Positions 18,475-27,970 of a DNA stretch of 64,000 bases are shown in pieces. Source of the stretch: Bacteroides thetaiotaomicron VPI-5482 (lineage in GTDB: Bacteria > Bacteroidota > Bacteroidia > Bacteroidales > Bacteroidaceae); contig NC_004663.1 of NCBI RefSeq assembly GCF_000011065.1, positions 2,418,001 to 2,482,000 of the forward strand, given 5' to 3'. Positions within the stretch are counted from its first letter, which is position 1; each line of letters begins with the position of its first letter. The notes beneath the pieces were generated by a model. The model did no database searches. It was not told where the DNA came from and saw nothing but the letters and a program-made list of their open reading frames with translations. A program made the position numbers and the translations under genes.

Positions 18475-19746
18475 TTACAATGTGTGATTCCATGAAGGCA
18501 TTTTTGCTCCATTACGACGCATTACAGGAACAACGCCACGTTCAAAGTCATCCGTACTGTTGTTTGTATCCTGATATATATATGTACCTGTTTCTTCGCG
18601 AATAATAGGATTACCTTCTTCGTCTGTGGACAATTTGCGAGCAATACCTAAACCGCAATAAGTAGCTCCTACCCAAGTAATACCTGCATCAAGTACACCG
18701 GGGACACGTTTTGCATTCATCTTTGACTCATTGTTTACTGCTTCAACAGCATCCAATACATATTTAATAGGTATTTTTGCATAATAAACATTGCTGTTCG
18801 GTTTGCTAAGATCTGTTGTCTTCATATTTTCATCGTTGACCGGATCCCAAGCTTCTCCTTCAGGAACACGAAAAATCACATAAGCACCTCCGAATACGGA
18901 TGTCAAATATTGTGGTATACTTCCCATCTCTGCTTTTCCTTGGTAGAAAACATGTTGCATATCATAAGCTGCCTGGTCAGGGAAGTTTGGATTATTCATA
19001 TTAAACTCAAACTCAGAACTACTGCCGTCTATAGGACTTTGAGGGTTATAGATGTCCAACTGATGGTTAGCGGCAAATTGAGAAATGATGCAAGATTCAC
19101 CTGGCGCTAACGGATATTCGGTTCCATTTCCTGGAAATTTCCACACACGTTCTCCATATGCATAATTATTACCGTCCGCTTCCGGCCAAATAGGTAATTT
19201 AGTGGTAGCTGTACCCGGAGTTAAATTTGCGAAATAAATACCGTCCAAATACAAAATGTCAGCAGAGTTATTGTATATCTCATAGAACTGGTCTCGGAAA
19301 TAGACTCCTCCTTTTTCCGGACGGCTACCGCAATAATAAATCTCCTTGAATATTAATGGGCTCACTTTAAGCCCTTGTACTTCAATATTCAATGCGCTAC
19401 CATGCTTAAATAATGCCGCATTTACAGAATTGCCATTGATGTAGTATTCATTGTTTTCTGTATCGATCGCTGTACCGGATACTGTTACCGAATAAATTCC
19501 GGGGATAATTCCGTCAACTTTCACACTATTATCAGTTACTTCTTTTACATAATGTAAATCTTCATCGTAATTGTCGAACTTTACAGTCAGATCTTTCAGT
19601 GTGGATATATTTTCAACGGTAATATCCAAATATACATCCACTGTGATAGGATTCACTTCTGCTGTGCCAGACATGTCCCTGAACGAATCGCATCCTATCA
19701 AAAGGGTACTTGCCAATGTAAACAAATATATTAAATATTTTTTCAT
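18475..19746 (-). CDS. Surface lipoprotein, DUF4876-like
   Basis: 423 residues. The signal peptide ends in a lipobox (STLLIGCDS, Cys19). An N-terminal beta-sandwich (about 30-125) resembles a carrier or Ig-like domain, followed by a lamin-tail-like region that contains FKEIYYCGSRPEKGG and YEIYNNSADILYLDGIYF. The pattern fits DUF4876, encoded next to TonB receptors. It probably sits on the outer leaflet as a ligand-binding partner of the receptor at 19760-22621, as SusD does for SusC, though it has no SusD-like sequence. The ligand is not known. Confidence 0.65.
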   Translation of the reverse strand: MKKYLIYLFTLASTLLIGCDSFRDMSGTAEVNPITVDVYLDITVENISTLKDLTVKFDNYDEDLHYVKEVTDNSVKVDGIIPGIYSVTVSGTAIDTENNEYYINGNSVNAALFKHGSALNIEVQGLKVSPLIFKEIYYCGSRPEKGGVYFRDQFYEIYNNSADILYLDGIYFANLTPGTATTKLPIWPEADGNNYAYGERVWKFPGNGTEYPLAPGESCIISQFAANHQLDIYNPQSPIDGSSSEFEFNMNNPNFPDQAAYDMQHVFYQGKAEMGSIPQYLTSVFGGAYVIFRVPEGEAWDPVNDENMKTTDLSKPNSNVYYAKIPIKYVLDAVEAVNNESKMNAKRVPGVLDAGITWVGATYCGLGIARKLSTDEEGNPIIREETGTYIYQDTNNSTDDFERGVVPVMRRNGAKMPSWNHTL

Positions 19747-19759
19747 AACTTCCTAAACA

Positions 19760-22621
19760 TTATAAAGTGAGTGATAATTCCAGCCCAAAGAAAAATCGGT
19801 TATTCAATTGAATATATGAACCCGGATTACGTTTGGATTCTCTGCGCGGATAACTTCTGAACATATTGTTGGCAAAGAAAGAAACACGTAGCATATTGCT
19901 AATTTCTTTAGTTACATTCAAGTTAAAACAAAAATAAGGACTGTATGATTCTTTTATAGCATTATTATGACTTACATTATTCAACATATATCCATATCCT
20001 GCATCCTTTACTTGCTGGGTAGTGGTATATTTCCCCTTGGGAAACATATTTACAGACGCATCTTCCAATGCTAAATAGCCCACAGGTATAGAATCGTTTC
20101 CAAATGTATTCCAATTAGACTGCTGCCAAATAGCTTGTGCTGTCATCGTAACAACAAAACCGATACGCGGGATATTGTGAGTGGCACGTAAAGTCGTTAC
20201 AAATTGTTGTTTGTAACTTGCATTGCCTTCTTGAGAATAAATGGCCACCGGTTTACGGGCTGAAGCAGCATCTTCGCTATTGTCATAGAAGCTATAACCC
20301 TGACGCCAACTCTTAGTACGCATCCATGAGCCATTTATTTGGAAGGCCGTACGGATAGCATCAATACGTCCGATATTCAAATCAAATTCTAAACCTTTAG
20401 TTTCTATATTTAAATTATTAGTTGGTTTTGCATAAGTAGACAATACCGGTAGGCTACTACTAAGCTCTATCCCGTTTTCTGTGCGCTGGTATTCATTGTA
20501 GATAAATGTATTGAAGGTGTTGAAGGTTTGGCTCATTACATAACCATCCTTCAGACGCTCCTTATAAGCTATTACATTCAGATTGGTTTTACCCACTCGT
20601 AAATTAAAACCGACTTCTGCTTTATGATTTTGGGCAATCTTCAAATCTGAGTTATCTACTTGCCGAACTTCTGTGGTAGTCATAAACAAGCGCTGGCTTT
20701 CCGGAATATTTTCATTGGTAAGCTCATTTATATTGATATATTCAAAATATGCATTTTCTGGATATAAATAGAGAAGAGAAGGCATCTTTGCAGCAATACC
20801 GTAACCTCCCTGAAGACTTAATAGATTCGGAATCAAATCAATGGATGCATTTACACGTGGCGAGAAAATGCCTCCTACTACTGAGGTATGATCATAACGC
20901 ACACCAGCCTGAATGTTCAAATCATGCGTACCGCTTATGGACCATTTGAAATTATCTTCCACATATGCACCAAATTGGTTAATGAAAGGAATATCCTTAT
21001 AGTTACGTGGACGGAAAGATGAATTATGACCGTATTGACTACGATAAGGAGGAGTACTTGGGTCATAAGTTTTTCCTTTACCAACGTTACCGTCACTCCG
21101 GAAATCCGCACCAATCAAGATGCGGTTGTTTACATGACCGCTCGCCTTGAATAGAGAACTCGTCACTTTAGCAAACAAATTAACTTCACGACTATCGATC
21201 TCATAGTGTCCCAAATAGCTGCTTGGTAGATAAACAGCATAATGATTTATGTCTTCCGGTCCAAAATTAGTAATTTGATTACCATTGGCATCATAGATAT
21301 GCTGACCTGCAAAGTTACTAAGTACCGCACCGTTTGTAGTGGTCATGGAATAAGGAGATGTAGCAGAACTGTATACGGTTTCATAATAACTGTCTTTATC
21401 CATATACGTACCTGACAATACATAGCGTAGTGTTTTTAACCAGCCCTTATTTATATTCCATGTACCATTGGTATTCAAAGTAAAACCTATATCGCGGCCT
21501 TCCGAAGCTGTTTTAGTTTGTTCATCATCAGGATTACGTTCACGTTGATCCTTACCATAAATAAAATCAAAGCTGGAATTGGTACGTAACTTATTATTAA
21601 AGAAAGTATTTGAATAGAGCAACTTTGTTGTGGCACGCTGATAGTGCTGGTAACTGGATATTGGATTATTCGTATTATAAGCATAATCTGCACTTACATT
21701 TAAAGCGCCTTTCTTTTTTCCAAGTTCAAAACCGGTTCCCATAGACACCTGATAGATATTGGGATTGGCTTTTGCTTTGACACGTAGCGGCTCACGACCA
21801 GCTTTTGTATTAATAATTACTGCTCCTGAGGTCAGATCACCATATTCAACAGAAGGGATACCACGAACGATTTGTATAGACTCTATATTTTCAGTAGAAA
21901 TACTACGAACATCGGTTCCACCAGCCGGCGAAGCACCTCCGGCCAATGAAGCGGGTGTTTCCGTACCACTTAATACCGTAGGACTCATCGCAGATAGATT
22001 AGCATTATTTGAGATGGGGGCACCATCACGAATTATTGCGGTGCCCATAGCATTCATCGGAGCTTCCGGACCACTGGAACTGGAAACTTGACGGATGTTA
22101 ATCTGTTGTGCCGAACTCATATCTTGATTCTGTGAAATTCCACCTGGCATCAATGACATTACATCATATAAACTGGTCGCTTGCATATGGTCCATAGCAG
22201 AGCGGGAAATGTGAGAAGATGTGGATTTGCCTGAACGGCTGTTGGTTGCAGTTACTGTAACTTCTTTCAACTTAAAATCCTCATTCCTCATTGTAAAATT
22301 AAGAACCAAATCCTTATTTACATTTATTAAGGTGTCAATGGAGACTTTGCCCAAATATTGAATTTGCATACGAATTTTACCAGTAGGTACGTTTTCCAGT
22401 ATGTATCTACCATTTTCATCAGAGGTTGTCCCTAGTGCAATTTCAGGAATAGACACAGCTGCAAATTCTAAAGGCAAACGCTTGTTGTTGTGGTCGTACT
22501 CATAAACAGTGCCTGTAAGTTTTACTTTGTAATTGTTTTGCGATTTGATAGGGAGGGCAATTCCTATGCAAATAAGTATAAACAAGTATATAATATTACA
22601 CCCCAAAATACCTTTTTTCAT
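19760..22621 (-). CDS. TonB-dependent outer-membrane receptor with carboxypeptidase-regulatory-like domain
   Basis: About 953 residues from ATG 22621 (MKKGILGCNIIYLFILICIG, signal peptide). Order: CarboxypepD_reg-like beta-sandwich (about 35-120), TonB box region (KEVTVTATN), plug domain (SRSAMDHMQATSLYDVMSLM, then IVRGIPSVEYGDLTSGAVII), and 22-strand barrel to the C-terminal LELSLTL. The upstream ATG-like starts to 22744 are rejected because the promoter at 22648-22680 lies inside that extension. First gene of the operon with the DUF4876-like lipoprotein, the barrel protein and three proteases, which suggests uptake of a product released by proteolysis or of a metal/cofactor complex. The ligand is not determined. 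Confidence 0.88.
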   Translation of the reverse strand: MKKGILGCNIIYLFILICIGIALPIKSQNNYKVKLTGTVYEYDHNNKRLPLEFAAVSIPEIALGTTSDENGRYILENVPTGKIRMQIQYLGKVSIDTLINVNKDLVLNFTMRNEDFKLKEVTVTATNSRSGKSTSSHISRSAMDHMQATSLYDVMSLMPGGISQNQDMSSAQQINIRQVSSSSGPEAPMNAMGTAIIRDGAPISNNANLSAMSPTVLSGTETPASLAGGASPAGGTDVRSISTENIESIQIVRGIPSVEYGDLTSGAVIINTKAGREPLRVKAKANPNIYQVSMGTGFELGKKKGALNVSADYAYNTNNPISSYQHYQRATTKLLYSNTFFNNKLRTNSSFDFIYGKDQRERNPDDEQTKTASEGRDIGFTLNTNGTWNINKGWLKTLRYVLSGTYMDKDSYYETVYSSATSPYSMTTTNGAVLSNFAGQHIYDANGNQITNFGPEDINHYAVYLPSSYLGHYEIDSREVNLFAKVTSSLFKASGHVNNRILIGADFRSDGNVGKGKTYDPSTPPYRSQYGHNSSFRPRNYKDIPFINQFGAYVEDNFKWSISGTHDLNIQAGVRYDHTSVVGGIFSPRVNASIDLIPNLLSLQGGYGIAAKMPSLLYLYPENAYFEYININELTNENIPESQRLFMTTTEVRQVDNSDLKIAQNHKAEVGFNLRVGKTNLNVIAYKERLKDGYVMSQTFNTFNTFIYNEYQRTENGIELSSSLPVLSTYAKPTNNLNIETKGLEFDLNIGRIDAIRTAFQINGSWMRTKSWRQGYSFYDNSEDAASARKPVAIYSQEGNASYKQQFVTTLRATHNIPRIGFVVTMTAQAIWQQSNWNTFGNDSIPVGYLALEDASVNMFPKGKYTTTQQVKDAGYGYMLNNVSHNNAIKESYSPYFCFNLNVTKEISNMLRVSFFANNMFRSYPRRESKRNPGSYIQLNNRFFFGLELSLTL

Positions 22622-22647
22622 AAGTAACATCATATTTATTAATAATG

Positions 22648-22680
22648 CAAAATTATATGTAAATTTTAAATTAAAACAAA
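22648..22680 (-). promoter_or_regulatory. Promoter of the TonB receptor-protease operon
   Basis: On the minus strand TTTG (22680-22677), a 21-bp spacer and TAATTTTG (22655-22648) match the Bacteroides consensus exactly. The start of transcription is expected near 22641, leaving a leader of only about 10-20 nt before the ATG at 22633 or 22621. Confidence 0.75.
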
Positions 22681-23353
22681 CCATTGTGTGTAACAAAACT
22701 AAAATTATTAAAAATACATGTTGTTTTTGTTGGTGCCGTTGCATAATCTCACAGACCTCAACCGTCTGTTGTCTAACAATATAGCAACTGCATTATATTT
22801 AGGAAAATCCAATATATATTAGTACTTTATTTAAGTTCCATACATAGTAATACGGATCTTGAGTGATTAAAAGCAAACTGCAAATCTAAATAAAAAACGG
22901 GATGGTTGTAGTTCTGATATGCTATATCTTAATACAACGCAGATAAATACTTATATTTTCATTGATAGATCTAACTAAGTTAAAAAACGGATTTTCTCCA
23001 AAATTCTTCTGATAGCTCCGTTCCAGCCTCATATTTATCGCACTTTACAGAAGCCCCAGTTCAAATATAAGGAAACTGTATCTCTCTTCGATAAAAGATC
23101 TATTTTAGGACGCAAAATTAGATATTACAAAAGATTATAAAAATACCATTTTTTTGGTATAAAAACGCATCTAATACCTATATATAGGTATTAAATATCA
23201 TTGGCAATGTATGTTCCATTTCATTAAGCAAACAATTTTTTGTATAAAATACAAATAGTACTTTTTTACCCACTTAAAAAGTGCAAGAATGTATAAAAGT
23301 CCATGTGTCAGCTATAATAGGGGCATGAATAGGCATCCGTTCCATACCTGTCC
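22681..23353. other. AT-rich intergenic region with two dyads
   Basis: No gene seen. It holds a perfect 22-bp palindrome at 23172-23193 and, next to it, a small hairpin with arms ATACCA (23144-23149) and TGGTAT (23155-23160). The region separates the protease operon from the mobile-element debris to the right. Confidence 0.5.
23172..23193. repeat. Perfect 22-bp palindrome
   Basis: TAATACCTATA followed by its exact reverse complement. It may be an operator or a recombination site; nothing nearby decides this. It lies about 540 bp upstream of the receptor promoter, so direct control of that promoter is doubtful. Confidence 0.6.
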
Positions 23354-23551
23354 CTATTTGAATCGGTCACCCCACAGTGACCGGACATTACTCACCCAAT
23401 TCGGATTCTCATTACAGTAGGCAACGAAAATCTGTATCAAGTTCCAAAGCCCGAGAATCATTCCATTAAACCTGGCAGGAATTGTGACAACATGTCTGCT
23501 TGAAACAGCTACTATTATGGTATCATGCTGTATTGTTATGCTATATACCAT
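23354..23551 (-). CDS. Small hypothetical protein overlapping the Toprim gene end
   Basis: 65 residues (MVYSITIQHDTIIVAVSSRH, later ARFNGMILGLWNLIQIFVAY). The ATG overlaps the last codons of the Toprim gene by 11 bp, an overlap typical of coupled genes, but there is no recognised domain. It could be a chance frame. Confidence 0.3.
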   Translation of the reverse strand: MVYSITIQHDTIIVAVSSRHVVTIPARFNGMILGLWNLIQIFVAYCNENPNWVSNVRSLWGDRFK

Positions 23552-25157
23552 GTTCTAAGTCAAAACTCTTTTTTTTTAGAATTGAAGGTTTAAGGCTCCA
23601 TCCGAAAGTCAATATCACTTTCTCAAAATTCTTTTCTACAGCACCCTTTGTATAAGTTAGGATGTCTTTCTCTAGAAAATTTTTGAAATCAGATGAACTC
23701 ATGTCTCTAAAAATGTTTATATATTCTTTTTTAAGAAATTCATTTATGGCATGTGCCGATATCTTTTTTTGCGTGCACTTTTCTATAACATATAAGTTGC
23801 TTGGTACCGGTACCATCGTGTCCAGCCCCATGAAGATATTACAGTCTACCATAAGAGTATAAGCGCCGCTCTCGGCAAGAGGTGCGGAAATGCAGTAATT
23901 GGCTTGCTCAAGCAGAGAATCCACCAGTTCTTTTGTGGAAGAACTGATACTATTGGCCAATTGTTCATATCCTCTTAGATTCAGTTGGGATATGGTCTTT
24001 TCGATAGCCGGGATGAATTTCATTCCTGGACCCAGGTTCAAATCAAATCTTTTGTAATAGACAAGAAGCTCATTCCAATCTTTGTACCGTGAAGGTTTGA
24101 TGATATTTACATTGTCTATACTATGTTGTTTAAGATACTCGCCGGAGGAAAATGCATCTTCTTTGAAGGTCTGTGTGTTTCCATCCGGGAAACTTAAATA
24201 GATGGTCTTATATGTGTCTCCAGTGTTGGTCCTTGCAAAAGCTTTACATTCCTCACCTTTGAGATAATATGCTGTGGTGATGTCAAAACCATTACCGCTG
24301 GCATCATTGTCATAGCAACAATTCCACTTTACCTTATCAGATGGGAATATACGGCTTATATTCTCTATTTGGGATTTGGTGACATATCCCCCCGTGCTTA
24401 TGAATGCGCATGTGGTTTCTTTAGTATAATGGTTTATTTCGTAGAAACTCATTGCGTCAATAGCGGATTCAAAGAGATATATGTCTGTAACCTTGTCAAA
24501 AGGAACAAAATTGGCCATCCAACAGCTTTGTGCCTTGTCACCACCCGTGGCAAAGGCTTTATAATTGGTATTGGTCTCTGCAAAATAGTTCCTCATTTCA
24601 AAGTTAAGGATTTCCATCTGGGAGGGTTTGCGGAATGGAAAGCCGATATGATTGTTTTTTCCTACCTGGTAGATGAACAGTCTATTGGCGAAATCCTCCA
24701 CAGTCTGTGGAGAGAGCTTCCTTTGGACGGTCAAATATGGATTATCCTTTTTGATAGGACGAGGATTCCAATAATTCAAATTGAATTCCTTAATGTAGTT
24801 CTGGGTGTGGTCTTTTGTACGGCTTTGTACGTTTCCGGTGACAATTCTTTCGCCAGTCATATATCTTGAAAGAACTTCATTGACTCCCCTATATCCCTGC
24901 TGAGTGCAATAAGAGAACATATGCAATCTTTTAAGGACGAACTTGGTCAGCTCTCCCTTATCGTCAAAGCTGCCTTTCCTTGAGAAATAGGTGTTCTTTT
25001 TAGGAAAGATGACTATTTCGTCTTCTGGATTTTGGGGGGTGCCAAGAACATAGGTCAAGTTCGTTGCTTGTCTGCCCGATATACGTGTATATCCGAGATC
25101 CTCTGCTATGTCTATGATTGATATTTTGGCCCTGCATTCATCGTAATCCATTTTCAT
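23541..25157 (-). CDS. Toprim-domain protein of mobile elements (DUF3991/primase-like)
   Basis: 538 residues. The N-terminal part (about 1-130) resembles the DNA-binding/zinc-type region of primase-like element proteins (DIAEDLGYTRISGRQ, IVIFPKKNTYFSRKGSFD). A Toprim core follows: IYLFESAIDAMSFYEI with the catalytic Glu, and CCYDNDASGNGFDIT with the acidic DxD-type motif. The C-terminal third (from about 370) has no match that I recognise. Such proteins accompany Bacteroides conjugative and mobilisable elements and may prime or nick transferred DNA. Neighbouring genes are damaged element genes, so this one may be a survivor of the same element. Confidence 0.7.
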   Translation of the reverse strand: MKMDYDECRAKISIIDIAEDLGYTRISGRQATNLTYVLGTPQNPEDEIVIFPKKNTYFSRKGSFDDKGELTKFVLKRLHMFSYCTQQGYRGVNEVLSRYMTGERIVTGNVQSRTKDHTQNYIKEFNLNYWNPRPIKKDNPYLTVQRKLSPQTVEDFANRLFIYQVGKNNHIGFPFRKPSQMEILNFEMRNYFAETNTNYKAFATGGDKAQSCWMANFVPFDKVTDIYLFESAIDAMSFYEINHYTKETTCAFISTGGYVTKSQIENISRIFPSDKVKWNCCYDNDASGNGFDITTAYYLKGEECKAFARTNTGDTYKTIYLSFPDGNTQTFKEDAFSSGEYLKQHSIDNVNIIKPSRYKDWNELLVYYKRFDLNLGPGMKFIPAIEKTISQLNLRGYEQLANSISSSTKELVDSLLEQANYCISAPLAESGAYTLMVDCNIFMGLDTMVPVPSNLYVIEKCTQKKISAHAINEFLKKEYINIFRDMSSSDFKNFLEKDILTYTKGAVEKNFEKVILTFGWSLKPSILKKKSFDLEHGI

Positions 25158-25228
25158 ATCTTTTAAAATTTAAAATTACACATTTTTTTGAACTGATAGG
25201 GAAAAAAGGGAGAAAAACTTTTTTTATT

Positions 25229-25478
25229 CTATATTTCTGCTGACGAATCTGTAGAGTTGGCGATTTGTTTTGCAATGGATAACCCCCACCCCGTCACCGT
25301 CTTATTCAGAGATACAAGACTATTTCCGCCGGACTTATTGGTCATTTCGACTTTGTGGCCGGACAGCAGTTTCTTGATTGTTTCCGGAGACTGCTTTTCC
25401 AGATTAATACTGCCTATGTTTAGAGGTTCTGTTTTACTTTTATCTGGAAATCTGTAATCTGACTGACCGGTATATTTC
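25229..25478 (-). pseudogene. Detached C-terminal module homologous to the end of the next gene
   Basis: In a frame shifted by one relative to the 276-residue gene at 25420-26250, the minus strand encodes YRFPDKSKTEPLNIGSINLE, QSPETIKKLLSGHKVEMTNK and WGLSIAKQIANSTDSSAEI before a TAG at 25229-25231. It is closely similar to the last 75 residues of the gene at 26282 (for example LEKQSPETLKKLLSGQQTEM). The homology begins upstream of the stop of the 276-residue frame, so the two frames overlap. A frameshift has probably separated the module from its gene; a separate gene with no good start is the alternative. Confidence 0.6.
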
Positions 25479-26250
25479 CTTTTTGGGTAATTGTTATATT
25501 TCCTTTTAGTTGCCTGCTGTCTGTTTTACATATGGAAACACCTTCAATTATGTATTTTGATTGGGCATTGTTACAAAAGTTGTCTATGGCTGATGCATAT
25601 TGTGTCAGGGCTTGGGATATATCATCGTATCCCATTTGATGGTAGTTTTCTATTACTGTAAATAGTTCGTTCTTTTCTTCTTTTAACGGGTGTCTGGACA
25701 TTATGTCAGAAAAGCATGTTTTCAGACTGTTGTAGTCTCCTATTCGTTCCGGATAATTCGGATCGTCAGAAAAAACGAAGTAGCTTATCTGATTGCTTTC
25801 TTTGCTATAATTAATGGCAAAATCATAGTTTCCGTTATTTCCTGTGATACCTATATAGTCTTTTTCCTTTAATAAAAGATACTTGCCATAAGATGTTGTA
25901 TTCTCATAGGTTCTGGTAAATCCGTAATCTTTTAAGTGTTGTTCAAAATCTTTTATATGAATAGGGAAATAGGCCTCTTCTTTCTCCTGAAGAATGTAGA
26001 ACGCTTCTTTTTCACTTGTTGTCAGATCTGGGAGCTTGGTTGCTATAGAGTTTTCCAGTTGGTATGCTCTGAAATTTTCCACTACATTTTCATGGAAATC
26101 TATCAAAAACTCCGGACTGCAACCGTTCTTCCTATAAATGTTTTCCGCTGCTTGCAGAATTTCTACAGCACAGCTGTCGCTTCCCTGGAAAACAATGGCT
26201 GGAATATCGTTTACCAGACATTTCTTCAGTAGTTCTTTTTGATCTTTCAT
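25420..26250 (-). CDS. Hypothetical element protein, probably frameshifted near its C-terminus
   Basis: 276 residues from ATG 26250 (MKDQKELLKKCLVNDIPAIV). No known domain is recognised. The protein is soluble in character with alternating helices and strands (SEKEAFYILQEKEEAYFPIH, ISYFVFSDDPNYPERIG). Near the end (ITDFQIKVKQNL) the reading frame is lost relative to the module at 25229-25478, which in the neighbouring gene is fused in frame. The intact protein would have been about 340 residues. It lies between the Toprim gene and the truncated paralogue, in the same orientation, probably in one transcript. Confidence 0.55.
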   Translation of the reverse strand: MKDQKELLKKCLVNDIPAIVFQGSDSCAVEILQAAENIYRKNGCSPEFLIDFHENVVENFRAYQLENSIATKLPDLTTSEKEAFYILQEKEEAYFPIHIKDFEQHLKDYGFTRTYENTTSYGKYLLLKEKDYIGITGNNGNYDFAINYSKESNQISYFVFSDDPNYPERIGDYNSLKTCFSDIMSRHPLKEEKNELFTVIENYHQMGYDDISQALTQYASAIDNFCNNAQSKYIIEGVSICKTDSRQLKGNITITQKGNIPVSQITDFQIKVKQNL

Positions 26251-26281
26251 TTTATATCTTCGTTTTTGTTGCCAGAATAAT

Positions 26282-27211
26282 TTAAATGCCGGCAGAGTTG
26301 TCAGCTGAGTTGAATACTTGTTTTACTGCGGATATTCCCCACCCCGTTATGGTTTTATTCAGAGTGACAAGACTGTTTGTGCCGGACTTATTGGTCATTT
26401 CTGTTTGTTGTCCGGATAACAACTTTTTGAGTGTTTCCGGAGACTGCTTTTCCAGGTCAATATCCCCCACATTTATAGATTCTGTCTTACCGGTGGATTT
26501 ATCTAGAATGCGGTAATTGCCGATTTCTTCTTGGCCGGAAGAATGAGATACATCATAGATCAGAGTTTTACAACCGGAAGATTGCAATTCTATTTGCTTT
26601 GTTGATATGTTTGTTTTCATTTCCATATATTTATTGGTAACGGCTGCCCATTTATCCATACCCTCGGCTGATATATTTTCTTTATTGAGAGCTCCAAAAG
26701 GATTTTTAGCATATTCACGCATTATTTTATTACGTTCTTCTGATAAATATTGTTCTGGACTTATCGCTGCTTTTGTATTATTCGAGGAGTACCATTCTAA
26801 AGGATGTGGGTTATCTTCACCGTAAGCACCGTAAACTATGTCATCTACTGATTTTCTGATGTTGGCATCTGTGGTTAATGTTTCATATTTAAAGCCGTTT
26901 GGATTAGAATTTAATTCATCTTTTATACTTTTCAAATAGCTCTCAACAGTATTGTATTCAATAACTTCACATACTTTGCCATTAAAGTCATAATATGAAA
27001 TGGTTCCTATGACTTCTTTATTGGAGAGTGCTTCAATATTATACTTATCTTGAGGTTTGTTTGAATAATCGATTCTTGTATTAACTTGTTTATGGCCATT
27101 CTCTTGTTGAATACCGGATTCTTCTATTTTGATATTAGGTTCTATCCCCCTTTCCTTTGCAATACCAATTTCATATTTATAATCATCTATAATCTGTTTC
27201 TGCTTTTGTAT
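26282..27211 (-). pseudogene. Element gene of unknown function, 5' end missing
   Basis: The frame is open from about 27211 to the TAA at 26282-26284 (about 309 codons) but has no ATG in frame near its beginning. Coding character (TISYYDFNGKVCEVIEYNTV, then FKYETLTTDANIRKSVDDIV) extends upstream of the only short-start option at 26935 (TTG). So it looks like the C-terminal part of a longer protein. The last 75 residues form a module shared with the detached frame at 25229-25478. The region IGTISYYDFNG resembles linker domains in large Bacteroides element proteins, but I do not assign a function. Confidence 0.6.
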
Positions 27212-27565
27212 TTAGATAGGTGTAAATACCTGCAAATAACGAGTATTGTCTGCATTTAAATCACTGGAAACCAAAACTGTATAAAATTTAACACTTAGCA
27301 CACCTTATTTGTTGTTCCGCCATTTTCCGCATATTTTTGTGACGTATTTCTATCGCGGTGAATGTACGGGACTTTTTTATTGCCACAAAATCGAAGCCTG
27401 TTGACATCGGTTTACAAGGGTTCACAAGTGGCAACAAACAGCAGGATATAATGCGAGGATTGCCACAGATATTTACCCCGTTGACAACAGGCAACAGCGG
27501 TTCACTTCCGTTCACTCCCCGATGGAATATACAAGAATGAGTGTTCAACATCAAACAAAGGGGAA
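27212..27565. other. Junction region without a gene
   Basis: About 350 bp between the truncated gene and a rightward HTH gene. I see no coding sequence or clear promoter. The truncation at 27211 suggests a deletion or recombination scar at the left side. Confidence 0.4.
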
Positions 27566-27970
27566 ATGAAAACAACCAAGAAATGTGCATTTTGCGGCAG
27601 AATGTTCACGCCCAACAGCGGTATGCAGAAATATTGCACCGTACATTGTGCTGATGAAGCTAAAAAAGCGAAGAAGAAGCGGCAGCAGGACTTGCTCAAT
27701 GCCGTAGAGCCAGTTTTAGAGATACAGCGTCAGGAGTATCTTACCTTTTCTAAGGCAGCCATCCTCATGGGATGCTCACGCCAGTACATTTATAAACTTG
27801 TGGCACAAGGCAGGCTACGGGCCTCGCGTATCAGCAACCGTATGGCGTTCATCCGCAGAGCCGACATCGAGAAGATGCTGGAGGACAATCCTTATAACAG
27901 GGTGATACCCGGATCACGTCCGAAGAAAGCCGCTTCCACCAGTTCAGGAAGGCCGGAGTCTTTCTCCTGA
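27566..27970 (+). CDS. Zinc-ribbon/helix-turn-helix protein, C-terminus probably truncated
   Basis: 134 residues. It begins with a Cys-rich zinc-binding segment (CAFCGRMF, then KYCTVHC: C-x2-C and C-x3-C) and a basic stretch. An excisionase/MerR-like HTH follows at about 58-115 (YLTFSKAAILMGCSRQYIYK, ASRISNRMAFIRRADIEKML). In mobile elements such proteins control excision or transfer genes. The last 25 codons lie on the strand opposite the end of the ParA gene (27892-28674) and look like read-through, so the native gene was likely longer and was cut at about 27900. Confidence 0.65.
   Translation: MKTTKKCAFCGRMFTPNSGMQKYCTVHCADEAKKAKKKRQQDLLNAVEPVLEIQRQEYLTFSKAAILMGCSRQYIYKLVAQGRLRASRISNRMAFIRRADIEKMLEDNPYNRVIPGSRPKKAASTSSGRPESFS

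Noticed and set aside
22622..22744. N-terminal extension of the TonB receptor to 22744
   Set aside because: The consensus promoter at 22648-22680 lies inside it and the signal peptide begins at 22621.
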